Source: JAISJU01 sp031555675 (GTDB lineage Bacteria; Bacteroidota; Bacteroidia; Bacteroidales; Paludibacteraceae). Taken from it: 51,559 bases of DNA. How positions within the stretch are numbered: the stretch's first letter is position 1; each line of letters opens with the position of its first letter. The stretch spans positions 1 to 51,559 of the forward strand of contig JAVBUB010000172.1 in NCBI GenBank assembly GCA_031555675.1. Reading direction: 5' to 3'. The translations under genes were made by a program, and so were the position numbers. Positions 16,992-26,285 of the stretch are shown in pieces. The notes under the pieces were generated by a model. That model was not told the DNA's origin and ran no database searches. It saw nothing but the letters and a program-made list of their open reading frames with translations.

Positions 16992-17031
16992 GTTATTTTA
17001 ATTTAGAATTTAGAATGAAGAATGAAAAAAC

Positions 17032-17039
17032 TACCTTTG
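17032..17039 (+). promoter_or_regulatory. Probable -7 box for the beta-barrel gene
   Basis: TACCTTTG matches TAnnTTTG, with transcription predicted near 17046 and a leader of about 60 bases to the ATG at 17108. The -33 element is not clear. Confidence 0.45.
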
Positions 17040-17107
17040 CAAAAAATATTTAGAAGTGTCGAAAATATAAATGAGGTTCGGTGCCTTTTTTTAAATCATC
17101 AAAAAAT

Positions 17108-17779
17108 ATGAAGAAAAATCTGATTGCTTTGTTGCTTCCCTTATTGGTGGCATCATCTCTTTGTGCGCAAAAGACAATAAAGCAGGAAAAATTTGGAATC
17201 TCCGGAAAATTTGGTATCTCTTTATTCGATGGCGATATAGAAAAAAATAATTCGCTTCTCCCTCAATCTGAATTGAAATTTGCCGCCGGGCTTTCTGCCG
17301 GATATTATTTTATTCCTCAACTTGGCCTTATCGCCGAATATATGTACCTTCCGTATCGCGCAAATCTATCCGGTTTGAAGTTTTCGGGCGTAACGCAATC
17401 TGCTATCTTATATCTTTCTGTCAATGTGCTTAATATTTTTAAAAATGGACGGAACCAAAGATGGAATATCTATATCAATCCCGGTATCGGATTATCATTT
17501 TATGATTCGAAATCTACCTTAAATCCATATGGAGAACCAAAGCAAGTAAGCGATATGTCTATGACTTATCCGGTGGAATTTAGTTTTGAATATAGCTTTA
17601 CTAATTATTTTGCCATATTATGGAATGCCCAATACCGTTTTTATGATAAGGATAATTTTGAAGCCATGCGTGATTTGCAAGGTAATTCGGAAGATGGATT
17701 ATATGTTTCTACTATCTCTCTTAAATATAAATTCCATAAAAAGCCCAAGAGATCATTTCCCAGAAGTTTTTGCAGGTAA
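17108..17779 (+). CDS. Outer-membrane beta-barrel protein (OmpA-barrel paralogue lacking OmpA domain)
   Basis: A 223-residue exported protein: signal peptide (MKKNLIALLLPLLVASSLCAQ) and a barrel of about eight amphipathic strands. It aligns along its whole barrel with the N-terminal half of the 7845-9194 protein: both have GISLFDGD near the start, an IAEY/IEYNYL strand, a WNIYINPGIG / WSIYADLGLG strand, NAQYRFYDKDNFEA / NQYRMFNKDNLEA and a final LKYKF / LRYKFG. It has no coiled coil, TSP3 stretch or OmpA domain and ends with a short basic tail (KKPKRSFPRSFCR). The start at 17108 opens the signal peptide; an upstream in-frame ATG (17081) adds nine residues. Role unknown; probably a small porin-like or structural outer-membrane protein. 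Confidence 0.8.
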   Translation: MKKNLIALLLPLLVASSLCAQKTIKQEKFGISGKFGISLFDGDIEKNNSLLPQSELKFAAGLSAGYYFIPQLGLIAEYMYLPYRANLSGLKFSGVTQSAILYLSVNVLNIFKNGRNQRWNIYINPGIGLSFYDSKSTLNPYGEPKQVSDMSMTYPVEFSFEYSFTNYFAILWNAQYRFYDKDNFEAMRDLQGNSEDGLYVSTISLKYKFHKKPKRSFPRSFCR

Positions 17780-18128
17780 TACGATGTTGTGCACAGGATA
17801 CTATTTCATGATATTGATAGATATTTGCTTCGCGATATGTGTTGATATTAATTGACTTTAATAGTTTTCTGGTTATACGAATGTATTTCTTAATATCCTA
17901 ACATCAATAAATATCTATGAATATCGGTAATATAGTATACAAATGCTGAATTGCAGGAGTGATCGATACAATCAATTAAAAAAACTTTTCTTTGAAATAC
18001 GTTTTTCAAAATAAATACGTTAAATAAAGACGTGCGGCTAGAAAATGAATACTCATAAATTATTGTAAATATTTTTTTTATACGTATATTTGCGGGATAT
18101 TTTGAACAGTTATTTGCTTTAATCTGTT
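17780..18128. other. Intergenic region before ruvA
   Basis: About 349 bases without a gene. The first part (to about 17930) is rich in GATATT/AATATC motifs, giving several weak inverted repeats, with no T-tract terminator. The last 70 bases hold the ruvA promoter. No RNA gene is recognised. Confidence 0.4.
18063..18092 (+). promoter_or_regulatory. Predicted promoter of ruvA-sprA
   Basis: A TTG (18063-18065; the full tetramer reads ATTG, a -33-like element) and TATATTTG (18085-18092) are 19 bases apart. Transcription would start near 18098, about 30 bases before ruvA. It probably also serves sprA, which follows ruvA by 62 bases with no terminator between. Confidence 0.55.
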
Positions 18129-18710
18129 ATGATCGAATACATCAAGGGAGATATAACCGAAATTAGTCCTGCTCATGTGGTAGTTGAGGTAAACAAGATA
18201 GGCTATTTTGTAAGTATATCGCTTAACACATATAGTGCATTGTCTGATAAAACTTCATGTAAACTATATATTTATGAAGCAATCAGGGAGGATGCGCATG
18301 TGTTGTATGGTTTTTTGGATAAGCCGGAGCGTCAGTTGTTTTTGCATCTCATTTCCGTGTCGGGCATTGGTGCCAATACGGCCAGAATGATCTTGTCTTC
18401 GTTGTCTGTAGTGGAGCTAGAAGAGGTAATAGCTTCCGGGAATGTGTCGATACTTAAGAGTATCAAAGGCATTGGAGCTAAAACGGCCGAGAGGGTTATT
18501 GTAGACCTGAGGGATAAAGTGAAAAGAACAACCGAGGAAAGCATCCTGACTACCCATAAAGATAACGAAACTAAAAATGAAGCACTAGCAGCTCTTGTCA
18601 TGCTTGGATTTAACCAGTCTGCTTCACAAAAAGTAGTAAACAAGATATTGACGGAAAACCCGGTATTATCCGTAGAACAAGTATTGAAACAAGCATTGAA
18701 ATTGTTGTAA
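18129..18710 (+). CDS. ruvA: Holliday junction branch-migration protein RuvA
   Basis: A 193-residue subunit of the RuvAB complex: RuvA tetramers bind the four-way junction and load the RuvB motor. The N-terminal OB-fold (MIEYIKGDITEISPAHVVVEVNKIGY), the paired helix-hairpin-helix motifs (VSGIGANTARMIL and IKGIGAKTAERVIVDLRDK) and a C-terminal helical RuvB-binding domain (about 145-193, EALAALVMLGFNQSASQKVV) are all present at normal length. It is directly upstream of sprA, a neighbourhood also known from other T9SS-bearing Bacteroidetes; the pairing appears positional rather than functional. Confidence 0.97.
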   Translation: MIEYIKGDITEISPAHVVVEVNKIGYFVSISLNTYSALSDKTSCKLYIYEAIREDAHVLYGFLDKPERQLFLHLISVSGIGANTARMILSSLSVVELEEVIASGNVSILKSIKGIGAKTAERVIVDLRDKVKRTTEESILTTHKDNETKNEALAALVMLGFNQSASQKVVNKILTENPVLSVEQVLKQALKLL

Positions 18711-18760
18711 ATGATTTCAATTTATCATTTTACATTTTCGCTATTATTGACTGACTCAAA

Positions 18761-18775
18761 AAGAGAGAGGTTTTG
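18761..18775 (+). promoter_or_regulatory. Shine-Dalgarno-like site and TTG start of sprA
   Basis: AAGAGAGAGG (18761-18770) sits just before the TTG at 18773-18775. Bacteroidetes rarely depend on Shine-Dalgarno pairing, so a strong site may compensate for the weak start codon. The spacing from the last GG is short, but pairing through the upstream AGAGAG would be normal. Confidence 0.5.
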
Positions 18776-21700
18776 AACATAGGATTTAAAAAAATAACAT
18801 TGATACTCTTATGCGGGATATGTATTTATTCCGCGTTTGCTATTGCTGGCGAGATATCGGGAACAACTCCCGAAAGCAACACCAGTGATGATCTTATTTT
18901 TCCTATAGCCCCCAAAGAAGGAACTTCTACTCAGGAATTGCAGACAAAATCCTCTCCCATAGATCTAAGAGATCCCGAAAATATCCGTTCTACCGTAGAA
19001 TATGATCCGGAAACCGGACATTACATCCTCCATACAAAAATGGGAGATGAAGATATTTCCAGCCCATATGTGCTTAATTCAGAAGAATTTAAGCAGTATA
19101 GTATGCAAAAATCCATGCAGGACTACTGGAGGCAGAAAAATGCAGCGGAACTCCGTGATGGAAAGGATAAGTTTGACCTGACCAACATACAGGTTGATAT
19201 TGGAAAAGGTGACTTGATATTTGGACCTGGAGGTATTCAGGTAAAAACACAAGGCTCGGCGGAATTGAAATTTGGATTCAAAAAAAATAAAGTGGATAAT
19301 CCAACGCTTACGGAACGTTCGCGTAACCCGCCGGCTACATTCGATTTTGATGAAAAGATACAATTAAGCGTAAAAGGAACGGTTGGAGATAAAATCAGCC
19401 TTGCCTTAAATTATAATACGGAGGCTTCTTTCGATTATGACCAGAAATTGATAAAACTGGCTTATGAAGGTAAAGAAGATGAAATTCTCCAAAAATTCGA
19501 AGCCGGTAATGTGAGCATGCCTTTGAGCAGTTCCCTTATTACTGGAAGCACTGCTCTTTTCGGTATTAAAACTCAATTGAAGTTTGGGCGTTTGACGATT
19601 GACGGGCTTCTTTCTCAGCAAGAATCTGAAACACAGACGGTAAGCCTTAGAAATGGAGCGCAGACGACTCCGTTTGAGATGAGCGCGGATAACTACGACG
19701 AAAATCGCCATTTTTTCATGGCACATTATTTTTATGATAATTATGATAAGGCAATGAGTACTTTGCCTTACATCAACTCTTCTATCAAAATAAACAGGAT
19801 AGAGGTTTGGGTAACCAATAAACGCGGTAATTACGATCAGGCCCGTAATATTATTGCTTTTACCGACTTGGCGGAGTCTAATGTCAATAATATGGTACAA
19901 CCTCCACTTTGGTCTTCTTCGGGGAAACCGTATCCTTCTAATGACGCTAATAGCCTGTATAGCACGGTTAGCGCTTATCCCGAAATCAGAAATATCAGTA
20001 CCGTCAATCAAGCATTACAGGATAATGGCCTTGAAGCCGGTGAAGACTATGAAAAAATAGAAAGTGCACGCTTGCTGAATAGTTCGGAATATACCATTAA
20101 TTATGAATTGGGTTATGTTTCGCTTAAAGCGGCATTAAATTCAGATGAAGTTCTTGGGGTAGCCTACGAATACACCGCAGGTGGCGTAACCTATCAGGTT
20201 GGTGAGTTTTCTTCTCAGGTTGGTAATTCAACTTCGAATCCGGAGGTGCCGGCAGACCAGAATTTAAAAACATCTCCCAATCTTATTGTAAAGCTACTGA
20301 AAGGAACAAACCTGCATCCGCAGTCTCCTACCTGGGCCTTGATGATGAAAAACGTTTACTCTTTGGGGGCTTATCAGTTGCAGTCGGATAAGTTTGAACT
20401 TAATATCATGTATCAAAGTGACTCTGCCGGAGTTTACCTAAACTACCTGCCTAATTCCCCGATAGATACCATACCATTATTACGTGTAATGAACCTTGAC
20501 CGCTTGGATAGCCATAATGAAGTGCGTTCTCGTGGAGATGGATTTTTTGACTATATAGAAGGTTACACGGTAATATCTTCTACCGGACGAATTATATTCC
20601 CGGTGGTAGAACCATTTGGTGTTAACCTGAAGAAAAAACTTACTGTTAATGGTAACTTTGATCCCAGAAACAATAAGTTTATTTATCAAGAATTATATGA
20701 TTCTACACTTGTTGTGGCTCAAGAATTTTCGGAAAAAAATAAATTTAAATTAAAAGGAAAATATAAAGGATCTTCAGGCTCTGAAATACGGTTGAACGCC
20801 ATGAATATTCCGCGAGGATCTGTTACCGTAACAGCCGGTGGAGTGAAATTGATAGAAAACTCCGATTATACCGTAGATTATTCGATGGGAGCCGTTACTA
20901 TTCTGAATACCGCTTACCTGGATTCGGGTACACCTATAGATGTAAAACTCGAAAACCAGTCCTATTTCAATACGCAACGGAAGTCGTTGATGGGTATGCA
21001 CCTCGATTATAAGTTTAATGAAGACTTCAATATCGGTGGAACCATTATGCACTTGTCTGAAAAACCATTGACACAAAAGGTAACCATGGGAAGTGAACCT
21101 ATATCCAATACGATTTGGGGGTTGAACACATCCTATAAAACCCAAAGCCAATGGTTAACCAATATGTTGGATAAGTTGCCATTGCTCAAATTAACACAAC
21201 CTTCTAGTATTGCTTTCAACGCGGAATTTGCCCAGCTTATTCCCGGAGTATCCAAGGTAATAGAGAATTATGCTTATATTGATGATTTTGAGTCTACAAA
21301 GATAGGCATAGACCTTCGCGCACCATCGACCTGGAAGCTTGCGAGTACACCGGCAGATAGAGATAATCCTGATCTGAAAACGATATTTGACCAGTCTCAG
21401 TTAAATAATAATGTAGAATATGGTTACAACAGGTCATTATTGGCATGGTATAACATATCTACCGAATTTACAAGAAAAACTACTGGTGGTAGCTCGGGAG
21501 ATTTGGCTTATATCCGTAGCGACAAGGATCAATTGTCCAATCTCTTTGTTCGTGAAATACAAGAACGGGAAGTTTATCCCAACAAGGAGCGCATTTATGG
21601 GCAACCTTCTACCTTAACAGTGTTAAACTTGGCTTATTACCCAAAAGAAAGAGGCCCTTATAATCTCAATGCAGGGCAGATAGGATCAGATGGAAAAATA

Positions 21701-24700
21701 ACCAATCCAAAGGGTAATTGGGGTGGTATTATGCGTAAACTTGAAACTACTGACTTTGAAACGGCTAATATTGAATATATCGAATTCTGGTTGATGGATC
21801 CGTTTGTGTATAATAATGATCCGGATAACCAACAATTTCGAAGTTCGGGAGGAGATTTATATATCAATCTGGGAGATGTTTCCGAAGATATATTGAAAGA
21901 TGGTAAGAAGTTTTTCGAACATGGTTTGCCGGTAGATGGAGATAAAACTAAAATAGACTCTACGGCATGGGGATATGTACCCAAAATACAATCGACGATA
22001 ACTGCTTTCGAAAGCACAAACATAACAGCGCAAGACTTAGGCCTGAACGGTTTTACCGATGCAAAGGAAAAAATCTATGGAGATTATGCTGTATATCTGC
22101 AACAGTTAAAGGGAATTATTTCTGCCGATATTCAATCACAGATGGAAAGTGATCCTTTTTCGCTGTTTAATGACCCGGCGGGAGATAATTATCATCATTA
22201 CAGGGGATCCGATTATACAGACCAGCGGTTGGGTGTACTCGACAGATACAAGCGCTTTAACGGTTTGCAAGGGAATTCAACTCAGGGCAAGGAAACTTAT
22301 TCTACTACATCTACTTCGTTGCCCGATGTGGAAGATATCAATGCTGACAATACTTTAACTGAAACCGAAAGGTTCTACCGTTATAAAGTATCATTGCGCC
22401 CGCAAGACATGCAGATTGGTTCCAATTATATAGTGGATATAAGGGAAGCGGAGGAAAAACTAGATAACAATGAAACAGCAAAGATTAACTGGTATCAGTT
22501 TAAAATTCCGGTTCGGGAAGGTGTGGCGGTTAATAAAATCAACAACCTCAAGTCAATTCGTTTCATGCGTATGTTCATGACGAATTTTGAAGATGAAACA
22601 CACTTGCGTTTTGCTTCTTTGCAATTGATTCGTGGCGAATGGCGTGAATATAAAAAAGATCTCAGATATGATGCTGATAAAATAGAAGTATCAGGTGGCT
22701 CAATAGATGTTTCTGCCGTAAATATTGAAGAAAACTCTAACAAGACACCGGTTAATTATATACTTCCTCCGGGTGTAAGTCGTGTGATTGATCCAAGTCA
22801 GTCGCAAATCAGACAGGAGAATGAGCAGGCGATGCTGATGAAAATAGACAGCCTTGCACCAAAAGATGTTCTTGCCGTATATAAAAATTCGGGAATGGAT
22901 ATGCGGCAGTACAAAAAATTACAGATGTTTGTCCACGCCGAGGCCAAATATCCTGTCAATACAACTAATCTGAATAATTATGAGCTAACTGCCTTTATCC
23001 GATTGGGTAGCGATCATACCAACAATTTCTATGAGTACGAAATACCATTGGTATTAACGGCACCTGGTCAATATAGCTCTAAAATATCAGGAGAGGATTG
23101 GAAAGTATGGCCCAAGGAAAATATGTTCAACTTTGCATTGGATAAACTTGTAGAAGCGAAAAATGCCCGTAACGCTTCGGATTGGCCATTAACCAAGCCA
23201 TGTTTCAGCTATGATAATGGCGACTATCAGAAGAATAAGATTACCGTAATGGGTAATCCGAGTCTGAGCGAAGTACAAGTAATTATGATTGGTATAAGAA
23301 ACCAATCGAGTGAAATAAAATCAGGAGAAATTTGGGTAAACGAATTACGTCTGAATCAATTTAACGAAGACGGTGGTTATGCCGCATTGGCAAATATGGT
23401 AATTAATTTATCCGATTTTGGTAATGTTACGGTAAGCGGAAGAACCGAATCATCCGGATTTGGAAGCATAGAACAAAATGTAATGGGACGTAATATTGAC
23501 GATTCTTATCAGGTAAATGTTGCTACCGGATTGGAGTTGGGACGTTTCTTTCCTGAAAAGGCAAAAATCCGTATCCCCTTCTATTATTCGCATTCCCGTG
23601 AAACAGTGAATCCGAAGTATAACCCATTAGATCAGGACGTATTGTTGGACGATGCATTGAATGCGGCTGATAAAAGGTCTATTAGAGATTCTATCAAAAG
23701 TGCGTCACAGGACGTAACCATCAATAGAAGTATTAGTTTATCGAATGTCAAAGTGGACATTCAAAGTAAGAAACCGCAAATTTACGATCCGACGAACTTC
23801 TCAGTTGGTTATACGTTTACCGAAACAAAATCCTATGATCCGGAAATAGACTATGAATTAACCAAAAATCACAGGGGAACATTTAACTATAATTACAGTA
23901 CAACGCCGAAACCGTACGAACCTTTTGCTAATACAAAAGCATTGAATTCCAAATCGTTGAAATTAATTAAAGATTTTAATGTCAACTATATGCCGTCTTA
24001 TATTGCTTATGCGAATAATATAAACAGGTATTATTATGAATTGCAGGTAAAGGATCTTACCGGATTAAATAAACTCGATCCTTCGTTTAAGCAAGACTTT
24101 ATGTGGAGTCGTAACTTTGACTTGAAATATGATTTTTCGCGTTCGCTTAAATTTACTCTTTCTACGGCAACCAACTCACGTATAGATGAACCATATGTGC
24201 CTGTAAATAAAAATCTGTATCCCGACGATTATCAAGACTGGAAGGATTCTGTTTGGAGCAATGTTGCCAAAGGAGGCCGCCCAATGGCTTATCAGCAACT
24301 ATTTACAGCTGACTATAATGTGCCGTTGAATAAGATTCCGTTCTTAAATTGGGTAACTGCCAGAGGACAATATAGTTCTACCTACAACTGGGAGCGTGGT
24401 GTTACAACCTCCTTTGTTGACGATGCAGGTATAACGCAGGAATTTAATCTTGGAAATACAGCCGCGGAAATACGGACATGGCAGATTGATAGCCGGTTGA
24501 ACTTGGAAACTTTATATAAGAAATCGAATTATTTGGCTAAGGTAAATGACCGTTTCTCCGGTAAAAAACAAAAAGCACCTCAGTCGAAGAAGTATACTGA
24601 AAAGGTTTCGTTGAAAGCTGATGCAAAAAAAGAAATCAGGCACCGCCTGGGATCTACGGATATCGTAGTAACTGCAACCGACGAAACCGGCAAAGCATAT

Positions 24701-26197
24701 CTTGTTAAATATAAAAAAGTAGACCAAAATACCATTAGCATCTCCAGCAAAACCGATGTCAATCTGGATATTAATATTGCGACGGTAGTACGCGAAGATA
24801 ATGCAGCTAATACGGTAACCGACGGACTTGTACGCTTACTGATGATGGTACGGAATATATCCGGGACCTATAAAAATACAAATAGCGTAATATTGCCGGG
24901 TTATCAAGAAACTACAGGCTTTATGGGGCAACGCGGTGGTGCACCCGGTTATGATTTTGTATTCGGATTTTATGATAATGAGGAATATATTAAGAAAGCC
25001 ATTCAGAAAGGATGGCTCGCGTATAATGATACTATTTCAAATCCTGTAGCGATCAACCAAATGACCGATTTGCAGTTACGAGCTTCTGTTGAACCTGTCA
25101 GAAGTCTGAAAATAGAATTAAATGCGATGAGGGCTACATCGGAATCACGTACTACCCAGTATTACGATAGTAAATTCGATAATGCTATACCTACATTTAC
25201 CGGTACGTTCAGCATGACACAGGCGGCTATTGGAACATCGCTATGGAAAATAGGAAGTTCGGGCAACTTTGATTCAAAGGCCTATAATAATTTCTTGGCA
25301 TACAGATCAACGATGGCTTCTCGTATTACAAAAGAATATGAAAAAGCAAATGCGGAGCTTAATGATGGTTATAATATCAATTCGTCGGATGTGTTGATAC
25401 CCGCATTTTTGGCTGCTTATACCAACAGAAACCCCAATAAATCCACACTCGATATATTCCCGTCTGTGCTGAAAATGCTACCTAACTGGCGTATTACTTA
25501 TAACGGATTATCGAATATTGAATTTATCAAGAAATATTTCAAGAGCGTAAATATTAATCACGCATACCGATGTACCTACAATGTAGGATCATACACATCG
25601 TTACTTGGCTGGAGAAAGATGTCGGATAATAGCGACAGTAATTATGGTTATGTCACGAATATACTCGATTCGGGTGGAAAAGATATCTTATCTTCACAAT
25701 ATGATGTAGCAACAGTGACTATTACAGAGTCGTTCAGCCCGTTTTTGGGTATAGAGGTGGCTACTCAAAACAATATATCCCTCAAAGTGGAATATAAAAG
25801 AGCCAGAACATTGAGCTTAAGCCTTTCCAGTACGCAACTGATCGAAAGCTTCAACAATGAATGGGTTTTTGGAGCCGGATATAAGATTAAAAATTTTAAT
25901 GCTATCTTAAAGATAAAACAAAAACAAAACGCAGTAAGTAATGATTTGACCTTAAGAGGAGATATATCTATAAAAGATATTAAAGCCATTATCCGGAAAA
26001 TAGAAGAAGAATATGCTCAACCTACATCCGGTAACAAAGGTTTAACATTAAGAATTACAGCAGATTACGTTTTCAGTGAAAAGGTAAATATCGGATTGTA
26101 TTATGACCGTACCACCAATACGCCATTTATTTCATCCTCTTATCCTACGGTAAGTACAGATTTTGGTATAACTTTCAGGTTCCTGCTTACCAGATAA
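18773..26197 (+). CDS. sprA: SprA (Sov), outer-membrane translocon of the type IX secretion system
   Basis: A 2474-residue protein of the expected giant size. SprA forms a 36-strand outer-membrane barrel through which folded T9SS cargo leaves the periplasm, and is also needed for gliding in gliding species. Visible features: signal peptide (about 1-26, ending AFAIAG), SprA-type N-terminal strands (GPGGIQVKTQGSAELKFGF; KISLALNYNTEASFDYDQK), many amphipathic strands throughout and a final strand DFGITFRFLLTR suited to barrel insertion. The start is TTG at 18773, the only in-frame start before a long stretch without Met, and it follows a purine-rich AAGAGAGAGG, an unusually strong Shine-Dalgarno-like sequence for this phylum. 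Other T9SS components are not in the window. Confidence 0.96.
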   Translation: MNIGFKKITLILLCGICIYSAFAIAGEISGTTPESNTSDDLIFPIAPKEGTSTQELQTKSSPIDLRDPENIRSTVEYDPETGHYILHTKMGDEDISSPYVLNSEEFKQYSMQKSMQDYWRQKNAAELRDGKDKFDLTNIQVDIGKGDLIFGPGGIQVKTQGSAELKFGFKKNKVDNPTLTERSRNPPATFDFDEKIQLSVKGTVGDKISLALNYNTEASFDYDQKLIKLAYEGKEDEILQKFEAGNVSMPLSSSLITGSTALFGIKTQLKFGRLTIDGLLSQQESETQTVSLRNGAQTTPFEMSADNYDENRHFFMAHYFYDNYDKAMSTLPYINSSIKINRIEVWVTNKRGNYDQARNIIAFTDLAESNVNNMVQPPLWSSSGKPYPSNDANSLYSTVSAYPEIRNISTVNQALQDNGLEAGEDYEKIESARLLNSSEYTINYELGYVSLKAALNSDEVLGVAYEYTAGGVTYQVGEFSSQVGNSTSNPEVPADQNLKTSPNLIVKLLKGTNLHPQSPTWALMMKNVYSLGAYQLQSDKFELNIMYQSDSAGVYLNYLPNSPIDTIPLLRVMNLDRLDSHNEVRSRGDGFFDYIEGYTVISSTGRIIFPVVEPFGVNLKKKLTVNGNFDPRNNKFIYQELYDSTLVVAQEFSEKNKFKLKGKYKGSSGSEIRLNAMNIPRGSVTVTAGGVKLIENSDYTVDYSMGAVTILNTAYLDSGTPIDVKLENQSYFNTQRKSLMGMHLDYKFNEDFNIGGTIMHLSEKPLTQKVTMGSEPISNTIWGLNTSYKTQSQWLTNMLDKLPLLKLTQPSSIAFNAEFAQLIPGVSKVIENYAYIDDFESTKIGIDLRAPSTWKLASTPADRDNPDLKTIFDQSQLNNNVEYGYNRSLLAWYNISTEFTRKTTGGSSGDLAYIRSDKDQLSNLFVREIQEREVYPNKERIYGQPSTLTVLNLAYYPKERGPYNLNAGQIGSDGKITNPKGNWGGIMRKLETTDFETANIEYIEFWLMDPFVYNNDPDNQQFRSSGGDLYINLGDVSEDILKDGKKFFEHGLPVDGDKTKIDSTAWGYVPKIQSTITAFESTNITAQDLGLNGFTDAKEKIYGDYAVYLQQLKGIISADIQSQMESDPFSLFNDPAGDNYHHYRGSDYTDQRLGVLDRYKRFNGLQGNSTQGKETYSTTSTSLPDVEDINADNTLTETERFYRYKVSLRPQDMQIGSNYIVDIREAEEKLDNNETAKINWYQFKIPVREGVAVNKINNLKSIRFMRMFMTNFEDETHLRFASLQLIRGEWREYKKDLRYDADKIEVSGGSIDVSAVNIEENSNKTPVNYILPPGVSRVIDPSQSQIRQENEQAMLMKIDSLAPKDVLAVYKNSGMDMRQYKKLQMFVHAEAKYPVNTTNLNNYELTAFIRLGSDHTNNFYEYEIPLVLTAPGQYSSKISGEDWKVWPKENMFNFALDKLVEAKNARNASDWPLTKPCFSYDNGDYQKNKITVMGNPSLSEVQVIMIGIRNQSSEIKSGEIWVNELRLNQFNEDGGYAALANMVINLSDFGNVTVSGRTESSGFGSIEQNVMGRNIDDSYQVNVATGLELGRFFPEKAKIRIPFYYSHSRETVNPKYNPLDQDVLLDDALNAADKRSIRDSIKSASQDVTINRSISLSNVKVDIQSKKPQIYDPTNFSVGYTFTETKSYDPEIDYELTKNHRGTFNYNYSTTPKPYEPFANTKALNSKSLKLIKDFNVNYMPSYIAYANNINRYYYELQVKDLTGLNKLDPSFKQDFMWSRNFDLKYDFSRSLKFTLSTATNSRIDEPYVPVNKNLYPDDYQDWKDSVWSNVAKGGRPMAYQQLFTADYNVPLNKIPFLNWVTARGQYSSTYNWERGVTTSFVDDAGITQEFNLGNTAAEIRTWQIDSRLNLETLYKKSNYLAKVNDRFSGKKQKAPQSKKYTEKVSLKADAKKEIRHRLGSTDIVVTATDETGKAYLVKYKKVDQNTISISSKTDVNLDINIATVVREDNAANTVTDGLVRLLMMVRNISGTYKNTNSVILPGYQETTGFMGQRGGAPGYDFVFGFYDNEEYIKKAIQKGWLAYNDTISNPVAINQMTDLQLRASVEPVRSLKIELNAMRATSESRTTQYYDSKFDNAIPTFTGTFSMTQAAIGTSLWKIGSSGNFDSKAYNNFLAYRSTMASRITKEYEKANAELNDGYNINSSDVLIPAFLAAYTNRNPNKSTLDIFPSVLKMLPNWRITYNGLSNIEFIKKYFKSVNINHAYRCTYNVGSYTSLLGWRKMSDNSDSNYGYVTNILDSGGKDILSSQYDVATVTITESFSPFLGIEVATQNNISLKVEYKRARTLSLSLSSTQLIESFNNEWVFGAGYKIKNFNAILKIKQKQNAVSNDLTLRGDISIKDIKAIIRKIEEEYAQPTSGNKGLTLRITADYVFSEKVNIGLYYDRTTNTPFISSSYPTVSTDFGITFRFLLTR

Positions 26198-26231
26198 TAC
26201 AGATTGACAGAACAACTAATTCATTGAACGG

Positions 26232-26273
26232 TTTGGATGAATCAGTTATTCATTATATTTGATGAATCAGTTA
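26232..26273 (+). promoter_or_regulatory. Predicted dsbD-like gene promoter with paired direct repeats
   Basis: TTTG (26232-26235) and TATATTTG (26254-26261) are 18 bases apart, a good -33/-7 pair; the start would be near 26268, 18 bases before the ATG. The 13-base sequence GATGAATCAGTTA occurs twice, at 26236-26248 (in the spacer) and 26261-26273 (just after the -7), 25 bases apart, which resembles a direct-repeat operator. Confidence 0.6.
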
Positions 26274-26285
26274 ACTTCTTAGCCA

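Noticed and set aside
17780..18128. A tRNA or small RNA gene before ruvA
   Set aside because: No cloverleaf pairing or T-loop motif is seen, and no terminator-like hairpin closes a transcript.
19406..20011. A 201-codon open frame on the minus strand
   Set aside because: It is antisense to sprA, and its composition (many I, R, H) is that of a shadow frame.
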